Positions 1 through 8,684 of a DNA stretch of 64,000 nucleotides are shown one piece after another. Every line of letters starts with the position of its first letter. Position 1 is the stretch's first letter. Below the pieces are notes generated by a model. That model was not told the DNA's origin. It was given only the letters and a program-made list of their open reading frames with translations, and did no database searches. Origin of the DNA: JADGGV01 sp035715725. GTDB lineage: Bacteria; Gemmatimonadota; Gemmatimonadetes; Longimicrobiales; RSA9. Where the stretch lies: positions 38,305-102,304 of the forward strand of contig DASTKT010000223.1 of the NCBI GenBank assembly GCA_035715725.1. The letters are read 5' to 3'. Position numbers and translations under genes: made by a program.

Positions 1-94
1 GAAAGGGAACGTGACGGCGGCGGGTGAGCGCCGGGTCGCATCGGGTCCCGCGGTCGGCCGCGCGCCCGGGCGGGGAGGCGCGGCGGACCGCGGC
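1..94. other. window edge, no gene seen
   Basis: GC-rich sequence between the window edge and the stop codon of the first gene. I see no coding frame with a credible ribosome binding site, no hairpin with a T-run and no repeat. Confidence 0.5.
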
Positions 95-1117
95 CTACGA
101 CGTCGCGCCTGGCGATGCCGCCGGCGTGGCCGCGGGCGGCACCCCCTCCTGCGGCAGGGGCCCGAACCGGGACTCGTAGCGCGTGACCAACTGGTCGACG
201 CGGGGATCGCCCGCCGCCCGTAGCGCGCGGATCAGGCCCAGCCAGTTCATCTTCTCGCCGGGCTGGAGCTGCACGGCGCGCTCGTAGCGCGCGGCCGCCG
301 GGACCGGGCGCCCGAGGGCCATGAACAGGTGCCCCACCTCGCGCAGCACATCCGGGTCGTCCGGCGCCTTCGCGGTGGCCTGCTGGAGCACCTCGCCCGC
401 CTCACGGTAGCGCCCCTGGGTGCGGTAGATGCGGGCCAGGTAGAGACGGGCCGTCACGTTGTCGGGATCGTCCGCGGCCACCTTCCGAAAGCCCTGCTCC
501 GCCACACCCAGCCGCCGCGCCTGATACGCCGCCTGCGCCTCCCGCATCGGATTGGAGCGGCGCGCGACGAGGAGGTAGATCCCCGTTCCGACGAGCGCCA
601 GCACCAACGCGGCGGCGGCGGCGACGACCCACGGCCGGCGCGCCGACGGCGGCGGCACCGGATGCACGGGCTCCTCCACGGCGCCGGTCTCGACGGCATG
701 GTGCGCGACCTCCTGCACCGGGCGCCCGGCGGTCGCGTGCACCTCACGGCGCAGGTCGGCCGCGACGCCGCGGGCGAGGTCGGCGTCCGAGGCGCGGACC
801 TCGCCCGTCGCGACACGCTCGGCCGCGCGCGACAGCTCGTACGCGCGGCCGGCCAGGTCGAGCGTGATCAGGTTCCGCTGCCGGAGAGTCTCGAGGAGCT
901 GCGGGAAGGGGAGGTCAACGGGAGAGAGCGCCGCCAGCCGCACCGACTCCGGTGCGCGCTCGTCGGCACGGACGAGAAGGCGGAGCGACCGCTCGACGGC
1001 GGCCCACGTCGTTTGGACCGCACCGCCGAGCTCGGCGGTGCTCTCGTAGAGAACCAGCTTGTCCACCGCGCCCGCCGCCTCATCGAGAGGGTGGAGAACG
1101 CGAGAGGGCTCGATCAT
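95..1117 (-). CDS. membrane-anchored TPR protein
   Basis: A 340-residue protein with three visible parts. Residues 1-150 are a mostly helical soluble region that I do not recognise. A hydrophobic segment near residues 163-187 (VVAAAAALVLALVGTGIYLL) is preceded by RRP and followed by RR, consistent with a single membrane span. Residues 190-300 hold about three tetratricopeptide repeats (motifs such as ARLYLARIYRTQGRYREAGEV), followed by an Ala/Pro-rich tail. TPR arrays bind proteins, so an assembly or scaffold role is likely, but no partner can be named. It starts 4 bases after the stop of the upstream TPR gene, so the two are almost certainly co-transcribed and coupled. No enzymatic motif is visible. 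Confidence 0.7.
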   Translation of the reverse strand: MIEPSRVLHPLDEAAGAVDKLVLYESTAELGGAVQTTWAAVERSLRLLVRADERAPESVRLAALSPVDLPFPQLLETLRQRNLITLDLAGRAYELSRAAERVATGEVRASDADLARGVAADLRREVHATAGRPVQEVAHHAVETGAVEEPVHPVPPPSARRPWVVAAAAALVLALVGTGIYLLVARRSNPMREAQAAYQARRLGVAEQGFRKVAADDPDNVTARLYLARIYRTQGRYREAGEVLQQATAKAPDDPDVLREVGHLFMALGRPVPAAARYERAVQLQPGEKMNWLGLIRALRAAGDPRVDQLVTRYESRFGPLPQEGVPPAATPAASPGATS

Positions 1118-1121
1118 CCGG

Positions 1122-2174
1122 TCAGCACTCGATTCGCAGTAACCCCGCCCGCGCGCTCGCCCGCACGAACGCCTCGGGATCGTCCGTGGGAATACGCGCC
1201 CCGGACCGACCGCGTTCCCGATCTGCCTCGCGACGCATGTACTGCGCGATCGTCTCGCCCGGCAGGCCGCGGGAATCGCGGAGCAGGCGCACGATCTCGC
1301 GCCAGCTTCCGCTCACCACCAGGCCGTCGGCCGTGTGCACACGGTGTACCACTCCGTCGCCCGAGCCGTCCTCGAGCTCGGCGACGCCGCTCTCGATCTC
1401 GGCGAGAAGGTCGTCGATCGGGTCGGCATCGGCCTCGATCTCCTCCAGCCGCGACTCCCACGCGGCGAGCGGCGTGCTGCCCAGGTCGTGCCCCTCGAGC
1501 GCACGCTTCAGCTCCAGCACCCGCCAGATGGCCAGCGTGTCGAAGTGCTCCTCGGGCGTGACCGCCTCGAACTCCTGCAGCGAGCGCTGCCACTCGCCGC
1601 GGTCGTAGAAGAGGTGCCCGAGGAACGTGCGCGCCTCGTGGAGGTGCGGCTCGAGCTCGAGCGCGCGCCGCAGGCGGCGCCGCGCCGAGAGCTCGTCCCC
1701 CAGGCGGTGGAGCGTATAGCCGAGGGCCGCCTCCGCCTCGCCGCTGGTCGGGTGGTGCGCGACCGCCTCGGTGAAGACGTCGCGGGCCTCGGCGTACATG
1801 CGCTCGCGGTAGAGCGCACGGCCCATCGACAGGAGCAGGTCGAGATCGTCGGCGCAGCCGAGCTTCCGCGCGCGCTCGAAGAGCTCGAGCGCTTCCGCGC
1901 GCCGGCCCAGCCGCAGCAGCACCTCACCGAGCCCGACCAGCCCCTCCTCGTGCTCCGGATCCAGTACGAGCCCCCGCTCGAAGCCGTGCCGCGCCAGCAC
2001 GAACTCCTCGCGCGCCAGGCGCGTGTACCCGAGTCCGACCTGGAGCTCGACCGAGCTGGGATAGAGGTGGATTCCCTCCTTCAGGACGTCGAGCGCAGCG
2101 TCGAAATCACCGGCATCGTACAGGCGGTGGGCGCGTTCGTCGTACTCCTCGGAGCTGAGGAACGGAGCGGGCAT
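1122..2174 (-). CDS. TPR repeat protein, cytoplasmic
   Basis: A 350-residue protein with at least five tetratricopeptide repeats over residues 10-220 (for example YDAGDFDAALDVLKEGIHL and LGEVLLRLGRRAEALELFE). A less repetitive, acidic C-terminal part ends near GLPGETIAQYMRREADRERG. There is no signal peptide or membrane span. The ATG at 2174 is chosen because GAGGAGG lies just upstream at good spacing; the frame stays open to 2288 but that extension is not family-like. The gene leads a two-gene unit with the membrane-anchored TPR protein 4 bases downstream, so the pair may form one complex with a soluble and a membrane member. The specific role is unknown. Confidence 0.75.
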   Translation of the reverse strand: MPAPFLSSEEYDERAHRLYDAGDFDAALDVLKEGIHLYPSSVELQVGLGYTRLAREEFVLARHGFERGLVLDPEHEEGLVGLGEVLLRLGRRAEALELFERARKLGCADDLDLLLSMGRALYRERMYAEARDVFTEAVAHHPTSGEAEAALGYTLHRLGDELSARRRLRRALELEPHLHEARTFLGHLFYDRGEWQRSLQEFEAVTPEEHFDTLAIWRVLELKRALEGHDLGSTPLAAWESRLEEIEADADPIDDLLAEIESGVAELEDGSGDGVVHRVHTADGLVVSGSWREIVRLLRDSRGLPGETIAQYMRREADRERGRSGARIPTDDPEAFVRASARAGLLRIEC

Positions 2175-2352
2175 GGTCGGCGCCTCCTCTCTACGTCGAG
2201 AGAAAACGAAATAGGGGCAGGGAGTGGCCGCGAACGCGGCGAGCACCAATGTACAGGATCCACTGGCGGTTCGCCACCCCGCAGGCAAACAGGTGAAGGC
2301 GCGGCATCCGCCGGGCCGGGACGCCGCGCGCGGCCGGCGGAGATCATGCGCA

Positions 2353-4299
2353 TCACGGCCGCGCGGTGGCCACCGTCACCCGCTGCGGCGGGGCTCCAGG
2401 CGCCGCCGGCGCGGCGGCCGACGTACGAGGCGGCATCGGCGGAATCGGCTGCGTCAGCCAGTTCCAATCGGGCTCGATGCCGTGCTGCTGCTGGTCCCGC
2501 GGCGTCGGATACGGATCGAAGGGCCGTCTGTACTTCCGGTCGAGGAAGAAGTTGACCGCGTCGGCGACGTAGCCGGAGGCCGTGGCGCCGTGCTCGCCGT
2601 GCTCCAGAAGCATCGCGACGACGATCTCTGGCGGGGCGTTGTGGGGCCCGCCGATGCCGACAAAGAGGCCGTGGTCCTTGCCGTGGGGGTTCTGGGCAGT
2701 GCCCGTCTTCCCCATGAGATCCCAGTTCTTGAGCCGGCTGAGCCAGGCGGTGCCGCCCGGTCCGAGCACGAGGCGCATGCCCTGGCGCAGGTAGGCGATC
2801 TGATCGGGGCGCAGGTTCGTGCGGTACGTGATCGGCGTGGCGCTGTCGCCCTGGGCGAAGCGAGGCGCCGGCGCCTGGCCGTCGTCGCGCGCGAGCGCCA
2901 CGTACATCTGCGCCAGCTTGAGCGGGCTGGCGGTGATACCGCCCTGCCCGATGGCGAGCGACATGACCTCGTTGGCCGCCGGCCGGTAGCCGAAGCGCTC
3001 CTGCCACCACTCGAGGTTCTCGGGGAAGGAGGGCGCGAACTCGCTCGGGAGGTCGACGCCGGTCCGACTGCCGAAGCCGAGGCGCGTGCCCTCCGCGAGG
3101 AACCGCCGCAGCCCGATGCGGATGCCGACCTGATAGAAGTAGACGTCGCAGGAGTTCTTGATGGCGCCGACCAGATCGAGGTAGCCGTGGCCGCGGCGGT
3201 CCCAGCAGCGGGCGTAGCGCCCCTGGTACGCCATGCCGCCCGTGCAGGGGACCGGCATGTGGTCCTCCGGCTTGAGAACGCCCAGCTCGAGTCCCATGGT
3301 GGCGATGGGGAGCTTGTACGTCGAGCCCGGCGGCTGCGCCGCGCCGCCGGCGCGGTCGAGCAGCGGCACGCGCGGATCCTGCCGCAGCTCGTTCCAGTAC
3401 TTCAGCGGGATCCCGCCGACGAACTGGTTCGGGTCGTAGTTCGGGGAGGCGTAGTAGGCGAGGACGCCGCCGCTCCGGGGGTCGAGGGCGACGACCGCGC
3501 CGTCCATCGAGTCCGGGAAGATCCGCTGGACGTAGCGCTGGAGATCCAGATCGAGGTAGAGCTGGAGGTCGCGGCCCGGGATCGGCGGTGTGCCCAGCTC
3601 CTCCGGGAGCCACTTCTTGATCCGCCCCATGGCGTCGACCTCGAGGTACCGCATCCCCGGCTCGCCGGACAGCGCCTTCTCGTAGGAGCGCTCCAGCCCG
3701 GCCTTGCCGATCCACCGACCCTGCCTGTACCCGGCGAACTGCGGCATCGACAGCTCGCGCTCGCTGATCTCCGCCACATACCCGATGAAGTGGCTCACTG
3801 CGTCGCCCGCGACGTAGTGGCGCTTCGGGTACTCGTTGACCAGGACCTGCGGGAAGAGGAAGCGGCGCTCCTCGAGCCGCGCCACCGCGATCGGCGGCGC
3901 ATCCGCCATGACGTCCATCGGGAGGTGGGGCTGGCGCCGCCACCGCTTGAACGCCTGGTCGATATCGGCATCCGCCAGCCCGATGATCGGCTGGAGCCGG
4001 CGCAGCTGCGCCAGGAGCGTGTCCTTCGGCGCCGGCATGAGCTGGATCTGGTAGCCGACGACGTTCTCGGCGATGACCTGCCCGTGCCGGTCGTAGATCG
4101 CGCCGCGAGGCGCCGGGATGACCATCGCGCGCATCCGGTTGTCGCGGGCGATGGTGGCATACTCCCGCACATCCATCACCTGCAGCTTCACGAGCGCGAA
4201 GCCGAGGGCCAGCACCACCACGAGCACCGCGACCCGGGCGACCGTGCCCTTGATCCGGCGCTCGCCCCGGGACGTGAAGATCCTCGCTGTCCGTCGCAT
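2353..4299 (-). CDS. mrdA: penicillin-binding protein 2, elongasome transpeptidase
   Basis: A class B penicillin-binding protein of 648 residues, the peptidoglycan DD-transpeptidase that works with RodA in cell elongation. One N-terminal membrane span lies at about residues 20-40 (VARVAVLVVVLALGFALVK), followed by the dimerisation domain with its APRGAIYDRHG motif. The transpeptidase domain has all three active-site motifs: STYK with nucleophile Ser326, SCD at 383-385, and KTG at 531-533. Length is normal for the family. ATG 4299 has GGAG nine bases upstream; an in-frame GTG lies at 4305. The usual mreBCD and rodA partners are not in this window, although they could lie elsewhere. Assignment is based on motif order and close resemblance to MrdA. 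Confidence 0.93.
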   Translation of the reverse strand: MRRTARIFTSRGERRIKGTVARVAVLVVVLALGFALVKLQVMDVREYATIARDNRMRAMVIPAPRGAIYDRHGQVIAENVVGYQIQLMPAPKDTLLAQLRRLQPIIGLADADIDQAFKRWRRQPHLPMDVMADAPPIAVARLEERRFLFPQVLVNEYPKRHYVAGDAVSHFIGYVAEISERELSMPQFAGYRQGRWIGKAGLERSYEKALSGEPGMRYLEVDAMGRIKKWLPEELGTPPIPGRDLQLYLDLDLQRYVQRIFPDSMDGAVVALDPRSGGVLAYYASPNYDPNQFVGGIPLKYWNELRQDPRVPLLDRAGGAAQPPGSTYKLPIATMGLELGVLKPEDHMPVPCTGGMAYQGRYARCWDRRGHGYLDLVGAIKNSCDVYFYQVGIRIGLRRFLAEGTRLGFGSRTGVDLPSEFAPSFPENLEWWQERFGYRPAANEVMSLAIGQGGITASPLKLAQMYVALARDDGQAPAPRFAQGDSATPITYRTNLRPDQIAYLRQGMRLVLGPGGTAWLSRLKNWDLMGKTGTAQNPHGKDHGLFVGIGGPHNAPPEIVVAMLLEHGEHGATASGYVADAVNFFLDRKYRRPFDPYPTPRDQQQHGIEPDWNWLTQPIPPMPPRTSAAAPAAPGAPPQRVTVATARP

Positions 4300-4413
4300 C
4301 TGCACCCACTCCGCGCGCCGGCCGACGCGCCAGTCGATTCGACGTGCCCGACTCGGTCAGACCCCGTGGAGCAAGTGCTGTTCCCGTCCGGGGATGTCAG
4401 CGGCGGCGCGGGC

Positions 4414-5811
4414 TCACTCCCCTCCCCCGCCGGACGTGGCCTCCGCCGATTCCGGCTGCGCCTCCCGGTCGGCCGGCGCGAGCAGCCGGACCTGCGTGAC
4501 CCGCCGCTCCTCGATCCCCTCCACGCGGAAGTGCGCACCATCGATCGGCACGGTGTCGCCGGGCGCGGGCACGCGCCCGAGCTCGCCGAAGATCAGACCG
4601 CCGATGGTGTCGAAGTCCTGCTCGGGGAGTGCGAGGCCGAAGCGCGCATTCACCTCGTCGATGGCCGCGCCGCCATCGATGAGCACGTCACCCTCCGGCG
4701 TCGCCGTGAACTCCTCGGGCTCGGGGACATCGTACTCGTCGTAGATGTCGCCGACGATCTCCTCGAGGAGGTCTTCGAGCGTGACGATCCCCTCCGTCCC
4801 GCCGAACTCGTCCAGCACGATGGCCAGGTGGACGTTCTTGGAGCGCAGCTCCGTGAGCAGGTCGCTCACCGGCTTCGTGTCGGGGATGAAGTACGGCTCG
4901 CGCATGATGGCGCGGAGATCGAAGTCCGCCGCGGCGTCCCCGCGCATGAGCGGCGCGATCAGGTCCTTGGCGAGCAGGACGCCCACGATGTTGTCCAGGC
5001 TGCCGTCGTAGACCGGCAACCGGGAGTGGGCCTCCTGGGTCACGAGCGCGAGCACGTCCGCGCGGCTCGCGTCCAGCGGCAGCGCCACCAGATCACGGCG
5101 CGGCGTCATCACCTCGCGGGCGACGAGATCGCCGAACTCGAACACGCCGCGGATCATGCGCTCCTCGCCCGCCTCGATCTCCCCCTCCTTGTGGCTCTGC
5201 TCCACCAGGATCTGGATCTCCTCCGGCGTGTGAGCCAGCGTGTGCACGCCCGTTGCATGTTTCCCGAACAGCCGCATCACGCCACTGGCGGACGCCGACA
5301 TGAAGCGGATGAACGGGCGGAACAGCATGCCGAACACCTGCGTCGGCCCGACCGTCATGAGCGCGACGGGCTCGGCCTGCTGGATCGAGAGCATCTTCGG
5401 GACCTGCTCGCCGAGCACGACGTGCAGGTAGGTGACGAACGCGAGCGTGAGCACCGTCGCGACGGCGTGGGAGAGCACGCCGGGATCGACGGACGCCGGC
5501 AGTGCCGCCATCCACGAGGCCGGCAGGCGCGAGGCCGCGCCGAGGAGCACGCCGTGAAGCGTTCCCTCGGCGAGGTATCCGATTCCGATCGAGGCGAGCG
5601 TGATCCCGAGCTGGGCGGCGGAGATGAAGTCGTCGGGGTGGTCGAGGGCCTGCATGACGCGGCGCGCGCGGGTGTCACCGCCGCGCACGAGCTGCTCGAT
5701 GCGACTTCGTCGCACCGCGACCAACGAGAATTCTGCCGCCACGAAGTACGCGTTGATGCCGACGAGCATCAACACGAAGAGGAGATTGAGGAGGATACTG
5801 CCAGGGTCCAT
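4414..5811 (-). CDS. CNNM/CorC-like membrane protein with CBS pair
   Basis: A 465-residue protein of the hemolysin-C/CorC (DUF21-CBS) family. Members take part in divalent cation (Mg2+/Co2+) export or homeostasis; most are poorly characterised. Domains in order: a DUF21 membrane domain of about four helices (residues 1-190, with the typical AAEFSLVAVRRSRIEQL and GITLASIGIGYLAEGT stretches), a CBS pair (about 205-325, with VMTPRRDLVALP and VHLAIVLDEFGGTEGIVT), and a C-terminal CorC_HlyC domain (about 345-430, FDTIGGLIFGELGRVPAPGD). It begins at an ATG and ends 114 bases before mrdA on the same strand. Whether it shares the mrdA transcript cannot be judged from sequence alone. Confidence 0.9.
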   Translation of the reverse strand: MDPGSILLNLLFVLMLVGINAYFVAAEFSLVAVRRSRIEQLVRGGDTRARRVMQALDHPDDFISAAQLGITLASIGIGYLAEGTLHGVLLGAASRLPASWMAALPASVDPGVLSHAVATVLTLAFVTYLHVVLGEQVPKMLSIQQAEPVALMTVGPTQVFGMLFRPFIRFMSASASGVMRLFGKHATGVHTLAHTPEEIQILVEQSHKEGEIEAGEERMIRGVFEFGDLVAREVMTPRRDLVALPLDASRADVLALVTQEAHSRLPVYDGSLDNIVGVLLAKDLIAPLMRGDAAADFDLRAIMREPYFIPDTKPVSDLLTELRSKNVHLAIVLDEFGGTEGIVTLEDLLEEIVGDIYDEYDVPEPEEFTATPEGDVLIDGGAAIDEVNARFGLALPEQDFDTIGGLIFGELGRVPAPGDTVPIDGAHFRVEGIEERRVTQVRLLAPADREAQPESAEATSGGGGE

Positions 5812-5875
5812 AGCGTGGTTGGCCGGCCCCCCGCGCCCCCGAAGCGATCAAGTGCGCGGGGAGTGCACGACGGGA

Positions 5876-6166
5876 TCAGGCCGCGTTTGCTTCCTCTCGG
5901 GAAATCGCGGTATGTTCCCGGCCGTGCGGGATCACCGGCTGGCAGAAGCGGAGTCCGAGCTCCTTGAGGTGATCGAGGTCCGCCTGGGCGAGATCCGGGT
6001 AGCGCTCAGCCATAAACGCGATGGTGTCGGTCATCCACTCGCGCTGGTCCTCTTCGGGGGCGTCGATGACGCCACACTCGCGGATCGCCCGGAAGAGCTC
6101 GTCGCGGGCGAGCTCGGGGCTGGACTTCGCGCGCTGCGGTTTTCTGTCGTTTCTCCTACGTGTCAA
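5876..6166 (-). CDS. small hypothetical protein, TTG start
   Basis: I do not recognise this 96-residue protein. It has a basic start (LTRRRNDRKPQR) and an acidic helical middle (DELFRAIRECGVIDAPEED, ADLDHLKELGLRFC). There is no membrane segment or known motif. The open frame reaches 6238, but I choose the TTG at 6166 because GGAGGGAGG stands five bases upstream and no ATG or GTG has comparable support. The upstream extension is arginine-rich and lacks a ribosome binding site. It lies between the CorC-like gene (same strand, 64 bases away) and the divergent hydrolase pair. Confidence 0.55.
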   Translation of the reverse strand: MTRRRNDRKPQRAKSSPELARDELFRAIRECGVIDAPEEDQREWMTDTIAFMAERYPDLAQADLDHLKELGLRFCQPVIPHGREHTAISREEANAA

Positions 6167-6275
6167 TGAAGCCTCCCTCCAGGGGTGGGAGCGGCGGAAA
6201 AGTCTTCGCCGCCAACGCACCTTCACGATTCGTTCCAACGTTCACGGAAGTCCTAAAATATAGCGGCTGCGGCCC

Positions 6276-7085
6276 ATGAAGGAAAGAGCGGGCGGCGCCG
6301 AGATGCGAGCGGGGCGCCGCGGCGCGGCGAGCGTGCCGAACGAGCTGGTGCGGCGGCACACGCCGATGGGGCGGCTGAGGATCCACTCGGTTCACGCGGG
6401 GCACGGCGAGCCGGTGGTGCTGGTGCACGGACTGTCCGGCTCGCACCGCTGGTGGGGAACGACGATCCCGGCGCTCGCGCCGCATCGGTCGGTGCACGTG
6501 CCGGAGCTGGTGGGGTTCGGCGGCAGCCGTCCGGCGGGAGCGCAGCCGGACCTGGACGGGCTGGCGGCGGTGCTGACCGAGTGGCTGGACGCGATCGGCG
6601 TGGAGCGCGCGGACATCGTCGGGCACTCGATGGGCGGCCAGGTGGCCATCCACCTGGCGGCGTCGGCGCCGGAGCGGGTACGGCGACTCGTGCTGGCGGA
6701 CGCGTCGGGGATTCCGCGCCCGCTGCGGCCGTCGGAGGTCGTCCGCTTCGCGGCCGAGGTGCTGGCGCCGCGGTCGTGGGTCTCGCCGCGCTTTCTGCCG
6801 ACGATCGCGCGGGACGCGCTCGCGGCGGGGCCGCGGACGCTGCTGCGCGCCACGCTCCACATCCTGCGGGACGACGTGCGGCCGCTGCTCCCCCGGATCG
6901 CCGCGCCGACGCTGCTGATCTGGGGAGCGCTGGACCCGCTCACCCCGCCGGAGCAAGGCGCGGAGATGGCGGCGAGCGTCCCCCGCTCGGTGCTGGTGAC
7001 GCTTCCGGCGGCCTCCCACGTCCCCATGGTGGAAGCGACGGCGTCCTTCAACGCGGCGCTGCTCGGCTTCCTCCTGGCGCCATGA
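6276..7085 (+). CDS. alpha/beta hydrolase 1
   Basis: A 269-residue serine hydrolase of the alpha/beta fold. The catalytic triad can be placed as Ser118 in GHSMGG, Asp220 in WGALDP and His248 in AASHVPM. The oxyanion HG motif is intact at LVHGLSGSHRWW (about residue 51). The cap region (150-200) gives no clue to substrate; esterase, lactonase or C-C hydrolase activity are all possible. In-frame alternatives are ATG 6303 and GTG 6333, and the first 20 residues look non-conserved. The stop overlaps the start of the next hydrolase (ATGA), so the two are translationally coupled. The 109-base divergent gap to the small unknown gene holds an AT-rich stretch (about 6254-6263) that may be a -10 region. 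Confidence 0.9.
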   Translation: MKERAGGAEMRAGRRGAASVPNELVRRHTPMGRLRIHSVHAGHGEPVVLVHGLSGSHRWWGTTIPALAPHRSVHVPELVGFGGSRPAGAQPDLDGLAAVLTEWLDAIGVERADIVGHSMGGQVAIHLAASAPERVRRLVLADASGIPRPLRPSEVVRFAAEVLAPRSWVSPRFLPTIARDALAAGPRTLLRATLHILRDDVRPLLPRIAAPTLLIWGALDPLTPPEQGAEMAASVPRSVLVTLPAASHVPMVEATASFNAALLGFLLAP

Positions 7086-7831
7086 GCGGCCGGGAGCGCC
7101 GGCTCGTGCTGGAGCGCCGCCGCGTGACCTACCGGGAGGCCGGCGCGGGCCCGCCGGTCGTGCTCACGGCGGGGCTGGGGCTAAGCGGCCGGTTCTACGA
7201 TCCCAACCTGCCGGGCTTCGCGGCGGCCGGACTGCGCCTGGTCGTGCCCGACCTGCCGGGCTTCGGGGGCAGCGCGGGTCCGCTCACCGGGCTGACCGTA
7301 CCGGAGGCGGCCGCGTGGCTGCTGGCGTTCCTGGATGCGCTCGGGATCGAGCGGGCGGGCTGGGTCGGCCATTCCGTGGGGTGCCAGTACGCGCTGGCCG
7401 CGGCCGCCCGCGCGCCGGAGCGGGCCGCCGGTCTCGTGCTGGCGGGCCCGACGGGAGCGCCGGTGCGCTTCCGGCTGGTGCGCCAGGCCCTGGGACTGGC
7501 GCGGACGGCGCTGCGCGAGCCGCCCGGCGTGCTGCTCGCCGTGGCGCGCGAGTACCTCCACGTGCGAGCGCCGGCGTACCTGGGGACGTGGGCGCGTGCG
7601 GCGTCCGACTCGGCGCTGGCGCACGCGGCGCGGGTGGAGGCGCCGACGCTCGTCCTGGTCGGGGACCGGGACCGCGTGGTCGCGCGTGACTGGGTGGAGC
7701 GCCTCGTGCGCACATTGCCGCGGGGGACGGCGGAGTGGGTCGAGCGCGGCGGGCACGCGCTGCCGCGCGACGCCGCTCCGGCCTTCGACGCGCGCGCCAC
7801 ACGGTTCCTCCGGGCGGCGCTCGAGGCGTGA
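7082..7831 (+). CDS. alpha/beta hydrolase 2, coupled to hydrolase 1
   Basis: A 249-residue alpha/beta-hydrolase. Ser98 sits in GHSVGC, His225 in GGHALP, and the acid is probably Asp195 or Asp197 in VGDRDRVV. The usual HG of the oxyanion loop is replaced by AG (LTAGLGLSG near residue 30), an oddity that may change the oxyanion hole or mark a non-hydrolytic member. It starts inside the stop codon of hydrolase 1 (ATGA overlap). The pair has the same domain plan but limited identity, so this is an old duplication or a cooperating pair rather than a recent copy. Substrate unknown. Confidence 0.88.
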   Translation: MSGRERRLVLERRRVTYREAGAGPPVVLTAGLGLSGRFYDPNLPGFAAAGLRLVVPDLPGFGGSAGPLTGLTVPEAAAWLLAFLDALGIERAGWVGHSVGCQYALAAAARAPERAAGLVLAGPTGAPVRFRLVRQALGLARTALREPPGVLLAVAREYLHVRAPAYLGTWARAASDSALAHAARVEAPTLVLVGDRDRVVARDWVERLVRTLPRGTAEWVERGGHALPRDAAPAFDARATRFLRAALEA

Positions 7832-7880
7832 TCGCTGGCCGCCTCGGGCGCCGCGGGCGCGCACGGCGGTGCGACGCCGG

Positions 7881-8684
7881 TCAGCGACGCCGCAGCTCGA
7901 TCCCGCCGTTGACGGTCTTCAGCGCCAGGTCACGCCCACCCGTTCCGACCGTCCCCTGGATCCGCCGCGGGCTGAAGCGGCCGGAGATCGTCAGCGGGAA
8001 GTCCGTCGAGATGCCGCCGTTCACGGTGGACGCGGTGACCTCCGCGCTGAGGTCGGCGGGGAGCGTGAGGTCGATGCCGCCGTTGACGGTCTGGAACTCG
8101 AGGCGGCCGGTCCAGTCCGTGCGGCCCATGGACACGTCGACGGAGCCGTTCACGGTCGAGGCGCGCGCGAGGCCGCTGGTCGAGATGGACACCCCGCCGT
8201 TGACGGTGGCGAGATCGACGTCGCCGCGGAGATCGCGGGCATCGGCGTCGCCGTTGACGGTGCGGCCGACGAAGTCGACGCCGGCGGGGACGCGCACGAC
8301 CCACTCGACCTGGACGTCGTTGTTGCGGGTCTCGGAGCGGCCGCCGCCGCCCGGCCGGCACTCGTTCGGCTCGCGGCCGGAGGGAGCCGGGTAGACGGCG
8401 CAGAGCGTCACGCCGCCCGAATGCGGGACGACGTCGATGCGGACCTCGCGGGGGTCGCTGCGGCGCCCGGACTTCTCGGCGACGACCTCGACCTCCGGGC
8501 CGGAGCCGGGCTCGGCGCGGATGCCGCCGTTGATGCCTCGGATCTCGACCTCCTGGCCCGCGGGGATGCGTCCGTGCCAGGTGAAGCGCTCGGTGGAGCG
8601 CTGCGCGGCGAGCGGCGTGGCGGCGAGCGCCAGCAGCGCGATGAGTGGAAGCGTGCGCATGACGGTTCTCGGTGTCGGGGTCAC
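7881..8684 (-). CDS. exported DUF4097 protein with TVNG repeats
   Basis: A 267-residue DUF4097-type protein, predicted to form a right-handed beta-solenoid in the cell envelope; molecular function is not established. A signal peptide is visible (MRTLPLIALLALAATPLAAQ). The motif TVNG occurs six times (RTVNGD, ATVNGG, STVNGS, QTVNGG, STVNGG, KTVNGG) plus one INGG, about one per solenoid turn. The start given is a GTG that overlaps the stop of the upstream paralogue (GTGA, coupling). ATG 8660 would start directly at the signal peptide and is equally possible. It is the last gene of the order sigma factor, anti-sigma factor, DUF4097, DUF4097, which points to an envelope-stress output or sensor. 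Confidence 0.8.
   Translation of the reverse strand: MTPTPRTVMRTLPLIALLALAATPLAAQRSTERFTWHGRIPAGQEVEIRGINGGIRAEPGSGPEVEVVAEKSGRRSDPREVRIDVVPHSGGVTLCAVYPAPSGREPNECRPGGGGRSETRNNDVQVEWVVRVPAGVDFVGRTVNGDADARDLRGDVDLATVNGGVSISTSGLARASTVNGSVDVSMGRTDWTGRLEFQTVNGGIDLTLPADLSAEVTASTVNGGISTDFPLTISGRFSPRRIQGTVGTGGRDLALKTVNGGIELRRR

Noticed and set aside
2224..5967. A 1247-codon open frame on the plus strand.
   Set aside because: It runs antisense through mrdA and the CorC-like gene, which have full family motifs. The product is Arg/His/Asp-rich with no domain, as expected from the GC-skewed third positions of the real genes.
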